64,000 nucleotides of DNA from Globodera rostochiensis. Lineage: Eukaryota; Nematoda; Chromadorea; Rhabditida; Heteroderidae. Location: the NCBI GenBank assembly GCA_018350325.1, contig JAEVLN010000001.1, positions 299,501 to 363,500 of the forward strand, written 5' to 3'. Of this stretch, positions 42,124 through 53,282 are shown one piece after another (the stretch's first letter is position 1; each line of letters opens with the position of its first letter). Under the pieces are notes generated by a model. It ran no database searches, was not told the origin of the DNA, and saw only the letters and a list, made by a program, of their open reading frames with translations. A program made the translations under genes and the position numbers.

Positions 42124-42548
42124 AACGCCGCCGAAAATGAAACGCTGTGGTGCCATAAAATGCAGAAAAATGTGGCCCTTTTGGGGTGTCATCGAAATTT
42201 TTTGTCCCAAATTGAGTCAAACTGGGGTTGTATACTCCGAATCTGGCCTCTGGTTTGATCCAAATGGCTTTTTGAAAAATAGATTTTTGAAAAAATGTTC
42301 GAATGTGAATTCGGTTTCGAAAAGGATCAAACGGAGGTCTACGACCCCGAAATACCAAGGATCCTCCGAACTAGGGTTGTCGGTTCCAACCGAACCGTAG
42401 AAAAGGGTTGGTTCTTCGATTCGGTTTGGATAACCGAAAAATTCCCATGAACCGACAACGCCACACCGAACCGCCTTTGTTTTTATGCTAGTTAAAAGGT
42501 GTGATACTTAAACACGCGAATTTAGAATTTATTTTCTGTACAAATACA

Positions 42549-44006
42549 ATGCGTTTGACAATCATCGCTGGTGAACATGTCTCTTCTCTGGAGATTTCGC
42601 CTGACATGAAGATGGAAAATTTTTTGGCGTTGTGCAAAATCGAACTTCCCCCAATTGCCAGTGTTCCGATTGAGAAACTCGCGTTCACATGCAGTGGGCG
42701 AAATTTTATCGCCAACGCTGGGCTTGCCACAAAACGGCTTCAGGTTTTGTTAGACGGTGCCCCGCGAGTTATCAAATTTTTTAACACAAAATAATGCAAA
42801 ACCCGGGGGCGGGAGCCCTCCCCCCTTGCGCTCCCTTCCCTGTCCTTCCAGAAAACAAAAATCGGCTAGATTAGAGTTTAGTTCCACAATTTCTTGATTG
42901 AATTGCTTATATTTTTTATGTTTTCAGGAGTTGAACATTCGAGACGAAGACGCTATTCAGTTTGAACTGATCAGGTATGTCTTTAAAACGATTAGTTTGG
43001 GCATTTATTCTGAAAAATGATTCCGACTGGATAAAAGTGTTAAAGCAAGATGGATTAGAAAACAAAAAAAACTATTCAAAATTCGTTAACTTTCCTAAAC
43101 CGAATCATCCCCAGATTCATTTTTTTGTTGCTGTTTTCAGTGCATCGTCCACCTCCTATCAAACACCTTATTCGTACCGCTTGACTCCTTCTTCGTCCAC
43201 CAAAAGTGCGCATCTGCTGTACATTCGGATGATGATCAAAAATCAACCGGTGATTGCATGTGTGGATATAGGTATGTTGTTCTGTAAAGGAAAGAGCGAG
43301 GTGGAGTAAATGGTAGCAAAGATTAAAAGGAGTGACTAATTCGTCCAGAGGAGGAGAGAACTGCGAAGGCACTAGTGGCAGTTGTCCAATAAAAGTGCCG
43401 AAAATTTCCGCTTTCTTCCCTACTCCCCTTCACCCACACAAAAATATCGACAATTCTTGTTGTAAGTGGATGATGTTTTTTACATTTCAAGGCGCTCAAT
43501 ATTCCATTGTGTCCGAATCGTGCGCTCGACGCTGCGATATTCTAAAAGATGTCGACCGACACCACCGCATGGACGCAATTGGAATTGGTGGATCAGAAAA
43601 AATGGTTGGAAGGTTAGCCAAACTTCAAAAAAATTAGTGCGGATGCGAAATTTTTTTTCTTGACAGAATCCTCGCATGCGAAGTGCAAGTACAGGGCCAC
43701 ATTTTTGCGTGGCCCTTTGAGGTGATGGCCGACCGGGACATTGACGTTTTGTGAGTCCGACAAAGCCGTTATTTGAAATTCATTCAAAAAAAAAGCCCCT
43801 GTTTCTCTTTTAAAAGGTTTGGTCTCGACTTAATGCTGCGCCACGAATGCGTCATTAACCTCTCCAAAATGGTCCTTCGCTTCGGAGACGGCATGGAGAC
43901 GCCGTTCCTCAGCGAGCAGGAAGTCAAGCGGGAGAAGCAGACCATAGCACTGGAGGAGGTGATGCAGACAGCAGAGGGAACGAAGGATGAAACGAAGAAA
44001 AATTGA
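42549..44006 (+). CDS. ddi1: DDI1-type ubiquitin-directed aspartyl protease
   Basis: DDI1 (VSM-1 in worms) is a proteasome shuttle with an N-terminal ubiquitin-like domain and a central retroviral-type aspartyl protease fold; it is a host gene. Exons: 42549-42743 (MRLTIIAGEHVSSLEISPDM onward, ubiquitin-like part), 42928-42974 (ELNIRDEDAIQFELI), 43141-43271, 43492-43612, 43667-43750, 43817-44006. The protease part reads NQPVIACVD-I-GAQYSIVSES, CARRCDILKDVDRHHRMDAI, KMVGRILACEVQVQGHIFAW, FGLDLMLRHECVINL, aligning along the family. The active-site triplet is Asp-Ile-Gly instead of Asp-Ser/Thr-Gly (codon ata at 43268-43270). No UBA domain is seen at the C-terminus (ends TKDETKKN). The helical part between the ubiquitin-like and protease domains is short. 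The last acceptor (taaaag|gttt) ends in AAG. aataaa lies at 44083. Confidence 0.9.
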
Positions 44007-44682
44007 CCGAATATTTCCTAGTGTACGCTGTATTTTGTTTCTGGACCAATCTTGACACTTTCTTTTTTGAATGGATGACCTGAATAAAGGGAAAGACGGC
44101 CAAATGCGAAATTGAATAGTGTCTGCGGATTATCAAATAGAGCAAGATCAACAGGTCACATTCTTTATTTCCTGCAGCCTGAGTTTAAAAAAAGTTATGG
44201 ACTTTCAAAATTGCTGGCATTGAAGTGAAATGTACCCTTTTATACACAATGGACACTGAGTCCCCAATGAAGCACTTCAGTCCAGGGCTCATAACTTGCT
44301 TCATGGCAGCTTCCCAACGAATTATTTGTCATATTCTTGCATTAGAGAAGCCGAAGGAGTTGTGATTTGGTCTGGAGTTGTGATGCAGCTGGGGTTTAAC
44401 CCCTAAGGCTTTTGGTAAATTTTCCTTTTGTAACTCTTTAATAAAAATGCAATAAAAATGAAATATGCTCCTAAATACGGGCCTGGCTTTGCCTAAGGAG
44501 CCTAGGACGAGCTGAGGCTTATACCTAAAGTTGAATTCCTATCTATGCTGTATACTTCGACTGACCAGCCGTCTTACTACCTTAATGAGATTCATTGTCC
44601 CCAAAACGTCGAAAAATAATCTTTGGGCGCATTCTACGAATTTTTGATCCAATAATCAGACAAAAGCATTTAAAAACAAGCA

Positions 44683-47059
44683 TTATACTTCTAGGAATTC
44701 GGAAAGCACGTCGTAATCATCTGCATCCAACCCAAGGGCTTGGTGTAACAGTGGTGGTCGGACAAGGTCACCAGGCTTGGCTCCCAAATGCACGACATGT
44801 TGTCCCAACTCCTGCACAATTTCCTCAGCCAGTTGAACTTCGTTCTCGTCTGGTTCTGTCGTCTCGGAAAGTGTCTGAGGTGCGGTTTTGCTGAGACGAT
44901 GGTGTTGCATGGAGGCCAGTTCCTTGAAACGGAGGAGCCCGTCGTCACACCAACCAAACACCGAATAAACGTCGAATACCTCAATCATTTTTCCAGTTTT
45001 GTGCAAACGATGTTCGGCAGGGAACGGACGTTCAAGCAACTAAAATCTATTCTACAAAAATACTGAAACATCTAGCACCTCTCCATTATTCGAATTCTCT
45101 AACATTGCGAGTGTTTTTGAATGTTCATTCTCAGTTAGATCCTAAAATATAAAATGTGAGTCGTTATCTATCATCAATAAATTACATTTAGCATTGATTC
45201 AACCAAGCTTGATGCCAATGAACCAGAATTGGTGGCCATTTGTCGGAGTGCGCACGCATCCGCCACATTGTCTTTTAAACAAAGCCTTGTTGAGTGAGTG
45301 TTTTACACCTTACCTTTGTCGCCATAGCAGGAAAGGATCAAGTCGCTGTCACGGCTTGACATTGTTGCCCAAGTCATGTCGAAATGAGGCGCAAAGGAAG
45401 CGAAGGGTCCAGGGTTTGTGTACGAAATCAGATAATCAGAGCAAATCCGAGGAACGAACGGTGCACAAAGTCCGGGATTGCCTTTGTTCAACGGCTTGAC
45501 GTGATCTCCCAATGTAATTTCCGTCGGCTCAGTAGCAGTCAAAACGTTAAGCGCGAGAGCGCCCTCTTTGTTGTCCAAATAAGCAATGTGGAAAGGCTTT
45601 CGTTTCGTCAGGCGTTCCTGCGTTAAAGTTTTCCAGTTCACTCGACAGCTAGAAATTAAAAACCCGGGCCCGTGATTCTTCCAAAATCACCCACTTTCGG
45701 GTCCCATCTTTAGAAAATACTTCAAACCTTAATTTTGATTGGCGCTGAGCTCATAATTTCCTCCATTTTTTGATTGTCGCTAAAATTACGCAAGTTTGTT
45801 TTTTCCAAAATCATTATTTTTAATCAAAAGCGAAATCGTCTCGCCTCACAAATTCCAAGCACTTCTTCCGGTCATCTTCCTTCATGCCATTCTTTGATTG
45901 TTGTCTCTCCTGACCCCTCAATCGTATTCCAAGTTGTTCCTCAGTTAAGGCTTTTCCGAATGGCAGAGAATAGAAAAGAAACAAAAGGTATTTCTCCGAA
46001 AAGTAATACTTTTCCAAAACGGCCAATTTTTGTGCAGCCAAATAATAAACGCTGCTAGGACCGTTGTACAACATTGCGTTGTCAGAAATCCGACCAATGT
46101 CAGATTTGAACTGCTCGAGGTTTGAATATATGTTACGTTCTATTTTCTCTTGAACGGTCGAAAAAGCCATTGGACATTCAACAATTGTCTTGTATCCCGG
46201 CGCTTCCAAGCTGAAATTATAGAGAAGCAAGTAAACATTGCCAAATAGTTAACCAAATTTTTCAAAAATTTTTGCTTCCCATGAAAAATCACGGCTTTCC
46301 GCGGTAAAACTAAGTTCATTATTAACCACCTACTACTCTTTTCGACAACCCCCTAAAATTACTTTCGGAACTCACTTACTCAGTTACCGGATGAGTAAAA
46401 TACTGCTCGGGGTCTTTGGCCATAAACTTCCGAATTAAATTGTCACATAGCAATTGGAATGGAGTGAACGTGACGGGTGAAGGTTTTGACTGTTGTTGAG
46501 GTTCTTCGATTCCCAAATCATTTGCGGGCGGAGGTGATGAAATTTCGTCTGCCCGAGCTTCTTCAGCATTATTACCGTCTTGCACCTCAATTGGACTTTA
46601 GTTCAACAACAGATCAAATCGGTACTTCGTTCTTCTTCTCCGCCAAAAGCTTCTCCCTTCGTTCGGCCTTTCTCTTCGCCTTCAAGCCCTGACCAGTTAG
46701 ACGAATTCGCCGCTTCTTCCTCTTCTGCCTTTTCCCCGAGGTCGCGCTTCCCTCGTCGTCGTCCAAATGTAATGGCTTCGCTTCCCCTTCAGTTTCATCC
46801 GCTGTTTTTGCCGTATCGCTTTCCTCGCAGCTGTATTCCTCTTCGATGGATGCTTCATGATTACGCTCCACTTTTACAAATGACTTTGCTGTAATTTTAA
46901 TGTTACACCTGCTCGATAAAATATAAAAATTTTGGAACCTATGACATCGCGTGAAAGAGATGGTGGTGCGCCCAACAATCTGCGAATGTTAGAACTAGAG
47001 GTAGATGTAGATGCTTCGCGATCGCGACTCAACATATTGCTAAGAATTCCGATAGACAA
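44683..47059 (-). CDS. BRD7/BRD9-type bromodomain protein, copy 2
   Basis: The same exon set as the copy at 35264-37640: first exon MSIGILSNMLSRDREAS at 47059, basic KRQKRKKRRIRL, bromodomain with ISDNAMLYNGPSSVYY, DUF3512-like exons, stop at 44683. All long frames translate identically to copy 1, so both copies look intact. The only differences noticed are outside long exons or silent in the frames compared. Copy 2 differs in its upstream region, where a hAT-like element is inserted 50 bp before the predicted start. It could be a recent tandem duplication, a gene-converted older one, or an assembly artefact from two haplotypes. Confidence 0.85.
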
Positions 47060-47108
47060 ATGTTTCTAGAAATTTGTATCTGCCATGGCCATGGCCATGG
47101 GTTGTTAA

Positions 47109-47512
47109 CAGGGCTCCCAAATTTGAGGTTTTAGCCTCATTTTTTGATAGTCCGATGAGGCTAAATTTTTAAAATGAGGTTTAGCCTCATTTTGTGGTTT
47201 TTTGGAGTTTGATGAGGTTTTTTGAGGCTTTTTTAGAAATTTCACTGATAAATGGTAAGTTTCTATTAAATTTTGAATATTTGGCATAATGTCCACCCAT
47301 TTTTTCTCTGTGTGTTTCATTTTTAATGGAAAAACTAGTTCCGGTTTGAAATTAAAAAACCTCATTTTCAATTTTTTTTAAAGCAAAAAAGCATCACATC
47401 TTCTGCAAATTTAGTTGCAATCTTTTAACAAATCGAGTAAAAAATGCAAAAAATTTTCTCGGCGGCGCCTATCGGCACCGCCGACCCCCCCCCCCCCCAA
47501 TTGGGAGCCCTG
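47109..47512. mobile_element. hAT-like element with 8-bp target duplication and known empty site
   Basis: The inverted ends are cagggctcccaa (47109) and ttgggagccctg (to 47512), flanked by gttgttaa at 47101-47108 and 47513-47520. Copy 1 of the duplication has the uninterrupted site gggttgttaatatg (37687-37700). The interior has 'gaggctaaa' words in both orientations, the core cggcgcctatcggcaccg (47464) and a C run. 404 bp, no coding capacity. CAGGG ends and 8-bp duplications are typical of hAT transposons. Confidence 0.93.
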
Positions 47513-47521
47513 GTTGTTAAT

Positions 47522-47641
47522 ATGAAAAATAGTGTAATTTTGGTGTTTCGCCAATTTTGTTTGCTGCTGCTAGAGTGGACGGCGGTCAACTGCGTCTGGC
47601 CAACTGCTTCTCAGGAACGTTCAATTGGATACCTTGAGTAA
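47522..47641 (+). CDS. Small hydrophobic ORF, copy 2 (39 aa)
   Basis: This is the counterpart of 37697-37816: MKNSVILVFRQFCLLLLEWT then AVNCVWPTASQERSIGYLE-stop. Only one residue differs (Ala to Thr), while several nearby bases differ between the duplicates. It is separated from the bromodomain gene by the hAT-like insertion. Confidence 0.25.
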   Translation: MKNSVILVFRQFCLLLLEWTAVNCVWPTASQERSIGYLE

Positions 47642-47766
47642 AGCACAAATTGGACCCCTAAAATTGATTTTTGGGAAATTTTTTTTACAGATTTTATTGA
47701 GAAAATTCCCATTTCAAAAATAATAAAATATTAAACACTTTTTACTTCTTTTGTCATCGCCTTTTG

Positions 47767-48480
47767 TTTTGGTTCAGGCACCTCCCTAAAATCCAGGTCC
47801 AGGGTCCGGGTCCAGGCATAAAAAACCCGGATTCCCTCGATTAAAAATACGCTCCTAAATAAGGATGGTGTTTCTAAGCAACAAACAGCAGAAACTTTGG
47901 TGGATTTTGCCCGCAAATTTTAAATTTAGTGACAGATCGTCAAATCTCTAAATATTTGAAAGTTTATTTAAGGATTTTGAAAAAATCCTGATTGGAAAAA
48001 ATTTGCTTGGATTGCAATGAAAAAAAAGTCTTTTCAATACCAGCAATTGCTTGGCTAAATCTTTGGACAATTTTAAAGGTTTTATTCAGGCCCGTAATCG
48101 CAAAATTTTTTTTTTTGGAATTTACCAAAAATCGAAAGATTGCTTCTTGGAAAAATTTGTGAAAAATACTTTTTATTCAAAAAATTGTCTGCAAATATGT
48201 TATTTGATGCCGTGATGAACCAGGCGCGTATGCAGGGGGGACATGCCCCCCCCCCCCCGAAATGTTTTTTGAGAAAAAAAACCATAGGGGGACGCTTTTG
48301 TTTTGCACTTTTACAATTTTTTGGTCAATTTTCTTAACAAGATTCATAAAATTTCCAACAAAAAAATAGCCAGGGAGGCTTAGGCCTAAGCCTAATGAAC
48401 CCCCAAGTCAACTTTTCCCCAGTTATTCTCTCCGGCTTTGGAGTTTCGCGTAACGACAGTTTTTCCCTTAAATACTATTT
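47767..48480. other. Repeat-filled intergenic region
   Basis: 47775-47985 is the dispersed repeat also at 33660-33925. 48226-48370 is a partial hAT-like element (caggcgcgtatgcaggg, G/C runs, 'ccatagggggac', 'ttttcttaacaa'). 48375-48395 has telomere-like aggcttaggcctaagcctaa. The rest shows nothing recognisable. Confidence 0.5.
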
Positions 48481-48489
48481 AGATTTGTC

Positions 48490-51400
48490 ATGGATCCGTC
48501 AGTGAATGAATTTAGCTTCCAACAATTTTCTGCCACTTCTACTCCAATGCCCACATCCCTATACCAGAAAAAACGGCCTTTACTCAATGAACAGGTGATT
48601 AAAACCTTTATTTTTGGGGTTACACCCGGATGGCCCCTCTATTCGAAAAAAATTTTTTTCTTAAAAGTCATGCAAAACGTTTCTAAGGATCGACATTTTT
48701 TTTCTTTTTGAACGTTTGGGACAACATTAGTTTTTAAAAAGTTTTGAATTTTCCAAATTGTTTGAATTCGAGTTCGGATTAGACTTTATTTTTGAATGAT
48801 TTTCCCTCCCCCACTGGACTCCCATTATTGTGGTGACGGTGTTTTTCTTCAGAATCTTCAAACGAGTTTGACATTTGCTTCTCCAGCCAGTAAAAAACCA
48901 TCTTCTAATTTGGAGGGATCATCGAATGAGACAATGCCGGATCTTTTTTTTTACGACAAGACAAACAGTGGACTGTTTTCATTTGAGGAAGATGCAAAAG
49001 ACGGGCAAGAAAATCTTCAGAAAAATATTTTGTCTTCCGTGGAGGAAGCAAATTCGGCTGAAAGCGGAAGCACCGTTGAGGGTTCATCATCTCAAATCTA
49101 CGTGAAAAATGCTCAGCGGCACAGGCCGAAGCGAATTATTTCTTCGGAGATTGAAGAAAGCATTCTATCGGATTCGGCCAAGGAAAACGAAGCGCCCCAA
49201 AACATTGAGAGTTCGAGTGTGAACATCGAAGAAATCGAAGAGGAGAGCGGGAATGATTCTCAAAATGAGACTAATCTAAGTGTAACAACCGATAAAAGGG
49301 CTGATGAACACATCGAGACCGTTGACGATAGTCTGAGTGATGGAGATGATAAGGCGGAAGAGAGTGTACTGATTGAGGAAGACGAGGAATCGATTGAAAA
49401 TGACGGTGCCATTCTAAATAAAATAGACGAACGACAGAACCACCAACTTCCCAGTAAGCATTTAAGATCATGAATTACAGAGCTACAGACAATTTTTAGG
49501 AGCGCCTCAGCCGTACAATATTTCACGGAAACCGATTATGATTTCTGCGCCGAATATTTTAACTGAACAAACTCGGCCAGCTATTTACCAAACAATGCGT
49601 AAGTTTAAAAGTTGCTTATTCTTTAAGAAAGATTTCAACTTTAGATGTTCAACCCGGCCGGCTTTTTGGCGGAAAAATGACTGATGCAAGATTTGAAAAA
49701 ATTACCGGCATTTCCAACGATATCATCAACGCTATGCACAGGTAGGACTGGAAGCATGCACATATCCATGGGGGGGGGGGGGTGGCAAGGACATAGCCAG
49801 CGCTTTTTTTCGGGGGGGGGGGTAGAGTACCGTTCTCCGTCTGTCCCCTTCCCGAATATTCTCTAGATATATACCACCGGGGTCATAAAGATTAAGTTAA
49901 ACCTCAAATTGTCTATTTTTCGCATTGGATCACTTATGCCAACCCCTCCCCTGAAGGGATAATTTTCTCGTTTAGCTCTTTGTCTACTCTGCCCGAAAAT
50001 GTACCAACGGAATCACCAGAGGGACTGCGTGTGGATTTGATGCCCCATCAAAAGACGGGACTTACTTGGCTAGTTTGGCGAGAGCAACAAATGCCACCCA
50101 GTGGAATTTTGGCGGATGATATGGGACTGGGCAAAACGTTGGCGATGATTTCATTTATTCTCCACTATAAGAACGCGCGTAAAGAGAATCCCGACGAAAT
50201 GTTGCGAACGGACAAACAGCTCAGGCGAAGATACATCGACGGTCTTCTTTTTTAAACCTTTTTGTGTGTAATGTACTCCAATTTTAGGTGCCTTTCTGAT
50301 TCCCGCGAATACAACTTTGATTGTTGCGCCGGCATCGCTCATTTTTCAATGGGATAAGGAAGTGCGCGATCGGGTGAAGGGCGATCTGAAAGTGCACATC
50401 TTTCATGGACCCAAACATAAACGGGACATTGCTGTAGAAAGGTATTTCTTTAGTCATTTGTCGGTTATGTTTTCTCTAGGCTTGGGTCGGCTATGATTTT
50501 GCTTAATTTTAATGACATGTAAAAATGTTAGTGAATCAAAAATTGTTCTGGTTAAAAAAAAACTGACTTTTTTTTTTGAATAGACTTATTAAATACGACA
50601 TGGTGATCACCACCTACGACACTTTGGTCAGTGAGCTGAAGAACCAACGGGTGAATCTGATCGGGGCAGATGACAGCGACGAGGTGGGAAGTGCGGGACC
50701 TTCCCGGGGTAATGCAAACAAAGGGAATCGAAGGATTAGCCGAAAGGTTCGGTGCTTAATGAATTTGTACACGCATTTATGTTTGCCATTTTCAGTTTCC
50801 GAAGGCCCCTTCTTCCGTTCTGGCCAAGATTGCTTGGGAACGCGTCATTCTTGACGAAGCACACGAAATTCGAAACAAAAACTCTCTGAAGTTCCATTGT
50901 TGTTGTAGCTTGGAGGCCGTCCATCGCTGGTGCCTCACGGGGACGCCCATTCACAACAAACTTTGGGATCTCTATTCACTCATACAGTCAGTTTCTTTGA
51001 AAAGTTGTATTACTGTATAACCGACTGTTCTTTTCAAGTTTTCTTCGTGTTTCTCCCTTTTCCGAGGAGAAAGTGTGGAAGGAGTTCATTATGAGCTCAT
51101 CAGGTTTTATAAGCTATGTCATATCATTTTCAATTTTTGGATTCAGCTACCAGTGCCCAAAGATTGAATGTTATTGTGAAGAATGTCCTCCTCCGGCGCA
51201 CAAAGAACCAAATTTGTGCTGAAACAAATCGCCCAATTGTGAGTTCTGATGAATGAACAAAAGGTTGATCAGAAACTGTCTAGGTTGATCTACAACCAAA
51301 GAACTACGAATTGGTTACTCTCGACCTTCAAAAACCTGAGCAGCATTGTTACACGATTATGTTTGAGGCGTCAAAGTAATTCCAAAATAAGCCTTTACGT

Positions 51401-52892
51401 AAAAAAATTTAAAATCTTCAGACAAAAAGTACGGGAATTGTTGCAAGAAGGAGCCTTGGGCGGTTATGGTGGCCTCCGACGGGTTAAGCCCGGAGCAAAG
51501 ATAAAAAACCCATTTGTCGGTGCGTTCGTTCTTCTAAAGTTAAATTGATTTGTTGTTCTAGGAGGAGGCGCTCGGATGGCGGTAGATGATCACTTCAAGG
51601 CCTACTCGAGCATTCTCACACTGCTGCTTCGGCTGAGGCAAGCTTGTGTGCACCTGTCGTTGACCAAAAATGTAGGTCAAGTCTTTTGAGGAGCAAAGCT
51701 GCAAGCCCCACCCCCCGTTAATTATCCCGAGATAAACGATTTTGTTAAGAATACTTTTCCCTCATTTTCAATAAACAATTAAAATTTACGGATTTTGAGG
51801 CGATTGACATTGACGCATTCAAACAAGATGATGATGAGGCCGACGGTAGCACAGAAAATTTGGTAGCAAAAGTCCTTGAAATATCAATGGCGCAAATGAC
51901 TCTTGACGAGGATGAACTCAATGGGAATGGCGGGATCACGGGCAACGATCAAATAGAACAACTCTTTAAGAAAGAACACAAAAGCACCAAGGTTTTCAGG
52001 AACTCTAAATTTAACTTTTTTATTTTGTTTTAGATTAATGCTCTTCTGAGTCGTTTGATTGGAGTTGTCGAAAGCGGCGATAAATGGTACTTATTCCGAT
52101 TTCTTGGAAATTTGCCCTTCTACTGCCCTCCTCTTTATCAGCGTTGTCGTCAGCCAATGGACGTCGATGTTGGCAATTGTCGAATTTCATTTGCGTCAAC
52201 TGTCCATTTCTTACACCAGCATAACCGGAGAAGTACGGACGGATGAACGGTTTGTCGTTTTATTGGTGATTATTGAGGTTTCTGATTTGTTTAGTCAGCC
52301 AAGAGTGGACTCTTTCAACAGAGCCGGGGTGGGGCCGAAGGTGATGCTTTTATCGTTGACCGCTGGCGGGGTTGGATTGGTCAGTTTTGCGTTTTAACTT
52401 TGACGACTAATTGTTTTATTTTTACGTCCGTATATTTTGAAGAATCTGATCGGCGCAAACCATCTGTTTTTGGTTGATTTGCATTGGAATCCCGCATTGG
52501 AGCTGCAGGCATCGGACAGAATTCATCGCTTAGGACAGAAGAAGAATGTGTTTGTCCACAAGTGAGTGTACCCAATGGACACATTTGCATAATTAACTAA
52601 TCATTTGGGCTAATTTCAGATTTGTGTGCGCTTCGACCATTGAGCAGCGCGTCCTTCAGTTGCAAGAAAAGAAAACGACCATGGCGACTTCGGTTTTAGA
52701 AGGGTATTAATTTGATTGCTGTTATACACATTTGATGAATTGTGCATTATTTATTGAATCTTTAGCGCCGCAAAAAGAGTGGGAAAACTGAGTAAGGATG
52801 ACGTCATGTATTTGTTTGAATTGGAAAAGCGCCCGAGCAATCCGCAGAAGGCTGGCCCATCTCAAAAGCCGCCGATGAGCTCCCAAATGTGA
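48490..52892 (+). CDS. ttf2: TTF2/lodestar-type SNF2 ATPase
   Basis: TTF2 is an ATP-dependent factor that strips RNA polymerase II and transcripts from DNA, notably at mitosis. The N-terminal third (exons 48490-48594, 48853-49453 and following) is acidic, Ser/Glu-rich and unstructured. The ATPase part starts [20 protein letters not shown] and [20 protein letters not shown] (Walker A GLGKT), then [57 protein letters not shown] (DEAH), [37 protein letters not shown]. The C-terminal lobe has [74 protein letters not shown] and [20 protein letters not shown]. All SNF2 motifs are present. It ends SSQM-stop at 52892. aataaa is at 53009. An intron at 49741-49975 holds a worn hAT-like end (gacatagccag). 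Confidence 0.93.
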
Positions 52893-53282
52893 ACGACCTC
52901 CGACGCTAAATTATGTCGAAATTTTTCCTGTTTGTTTATGACAAGTGTGCGTGCATTAATGTCCCCTGTTTATCGCTTACGTCCTTTGGTTTTGTTGGAA
53001 AACAGGACAATAAACTGATGCCCAAAGACTTGTTATTCTGTTTCCTGTTTTAACCATTCATTCACTTACCCTCCTAAACTTTACGACAGCCAATGTTTTC
53101 CGATAAGCACTCTCCCAGCACCAATCTAACGCCGATGGCCGTAAACAATCCAAACTCTCCGATAACAGATATGGTCACCTCCCACACTCGTCCCTATCAA
53201 TTAACGTCCCCCAATTCGGCCCATCCATTCTTTCTTGAACATTTTTCGAAAATTCTCCCGTTCCAAAATCACTGTCGTGCCA
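52893..53282. other. Spacer between TTF2 and the TTR-like gene
   Basis: This stretch contains the TTF2 polyadenylation signal (aataaa, 53009) and the probable promoter/5' UTR of the TTR-like gene. An in-frame upstream ATG at 53235 could extend the TTR-like start. Confidence 0.5.

Larger units (their letters stand above)
44157..47766. repeat. Segmental duplication, copy 2 (partner 34738-37947)
   Basis: It begins 150 bp after the DDI1 stop. It is collinear and same-strand with copy 1. The near-identical core is 44157 to about 47100. Copy 2 has one fewer 'catggc' unit and a 404-bp element plus an 8-bp target duplication inserted at 47109. Beyond the insertion the match resumes at roughly 96% to about 47766. 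Confidence 0.95.

Noticed and set aside
42549..44006. Retroelement protease
   Set aside because: The aspartyl-protease fold belongs to the host DDI1 gene: ubiquitin-like N-terminus, spliceosomal introns, and no reverse transcriptase or long terminal repeats nearby.
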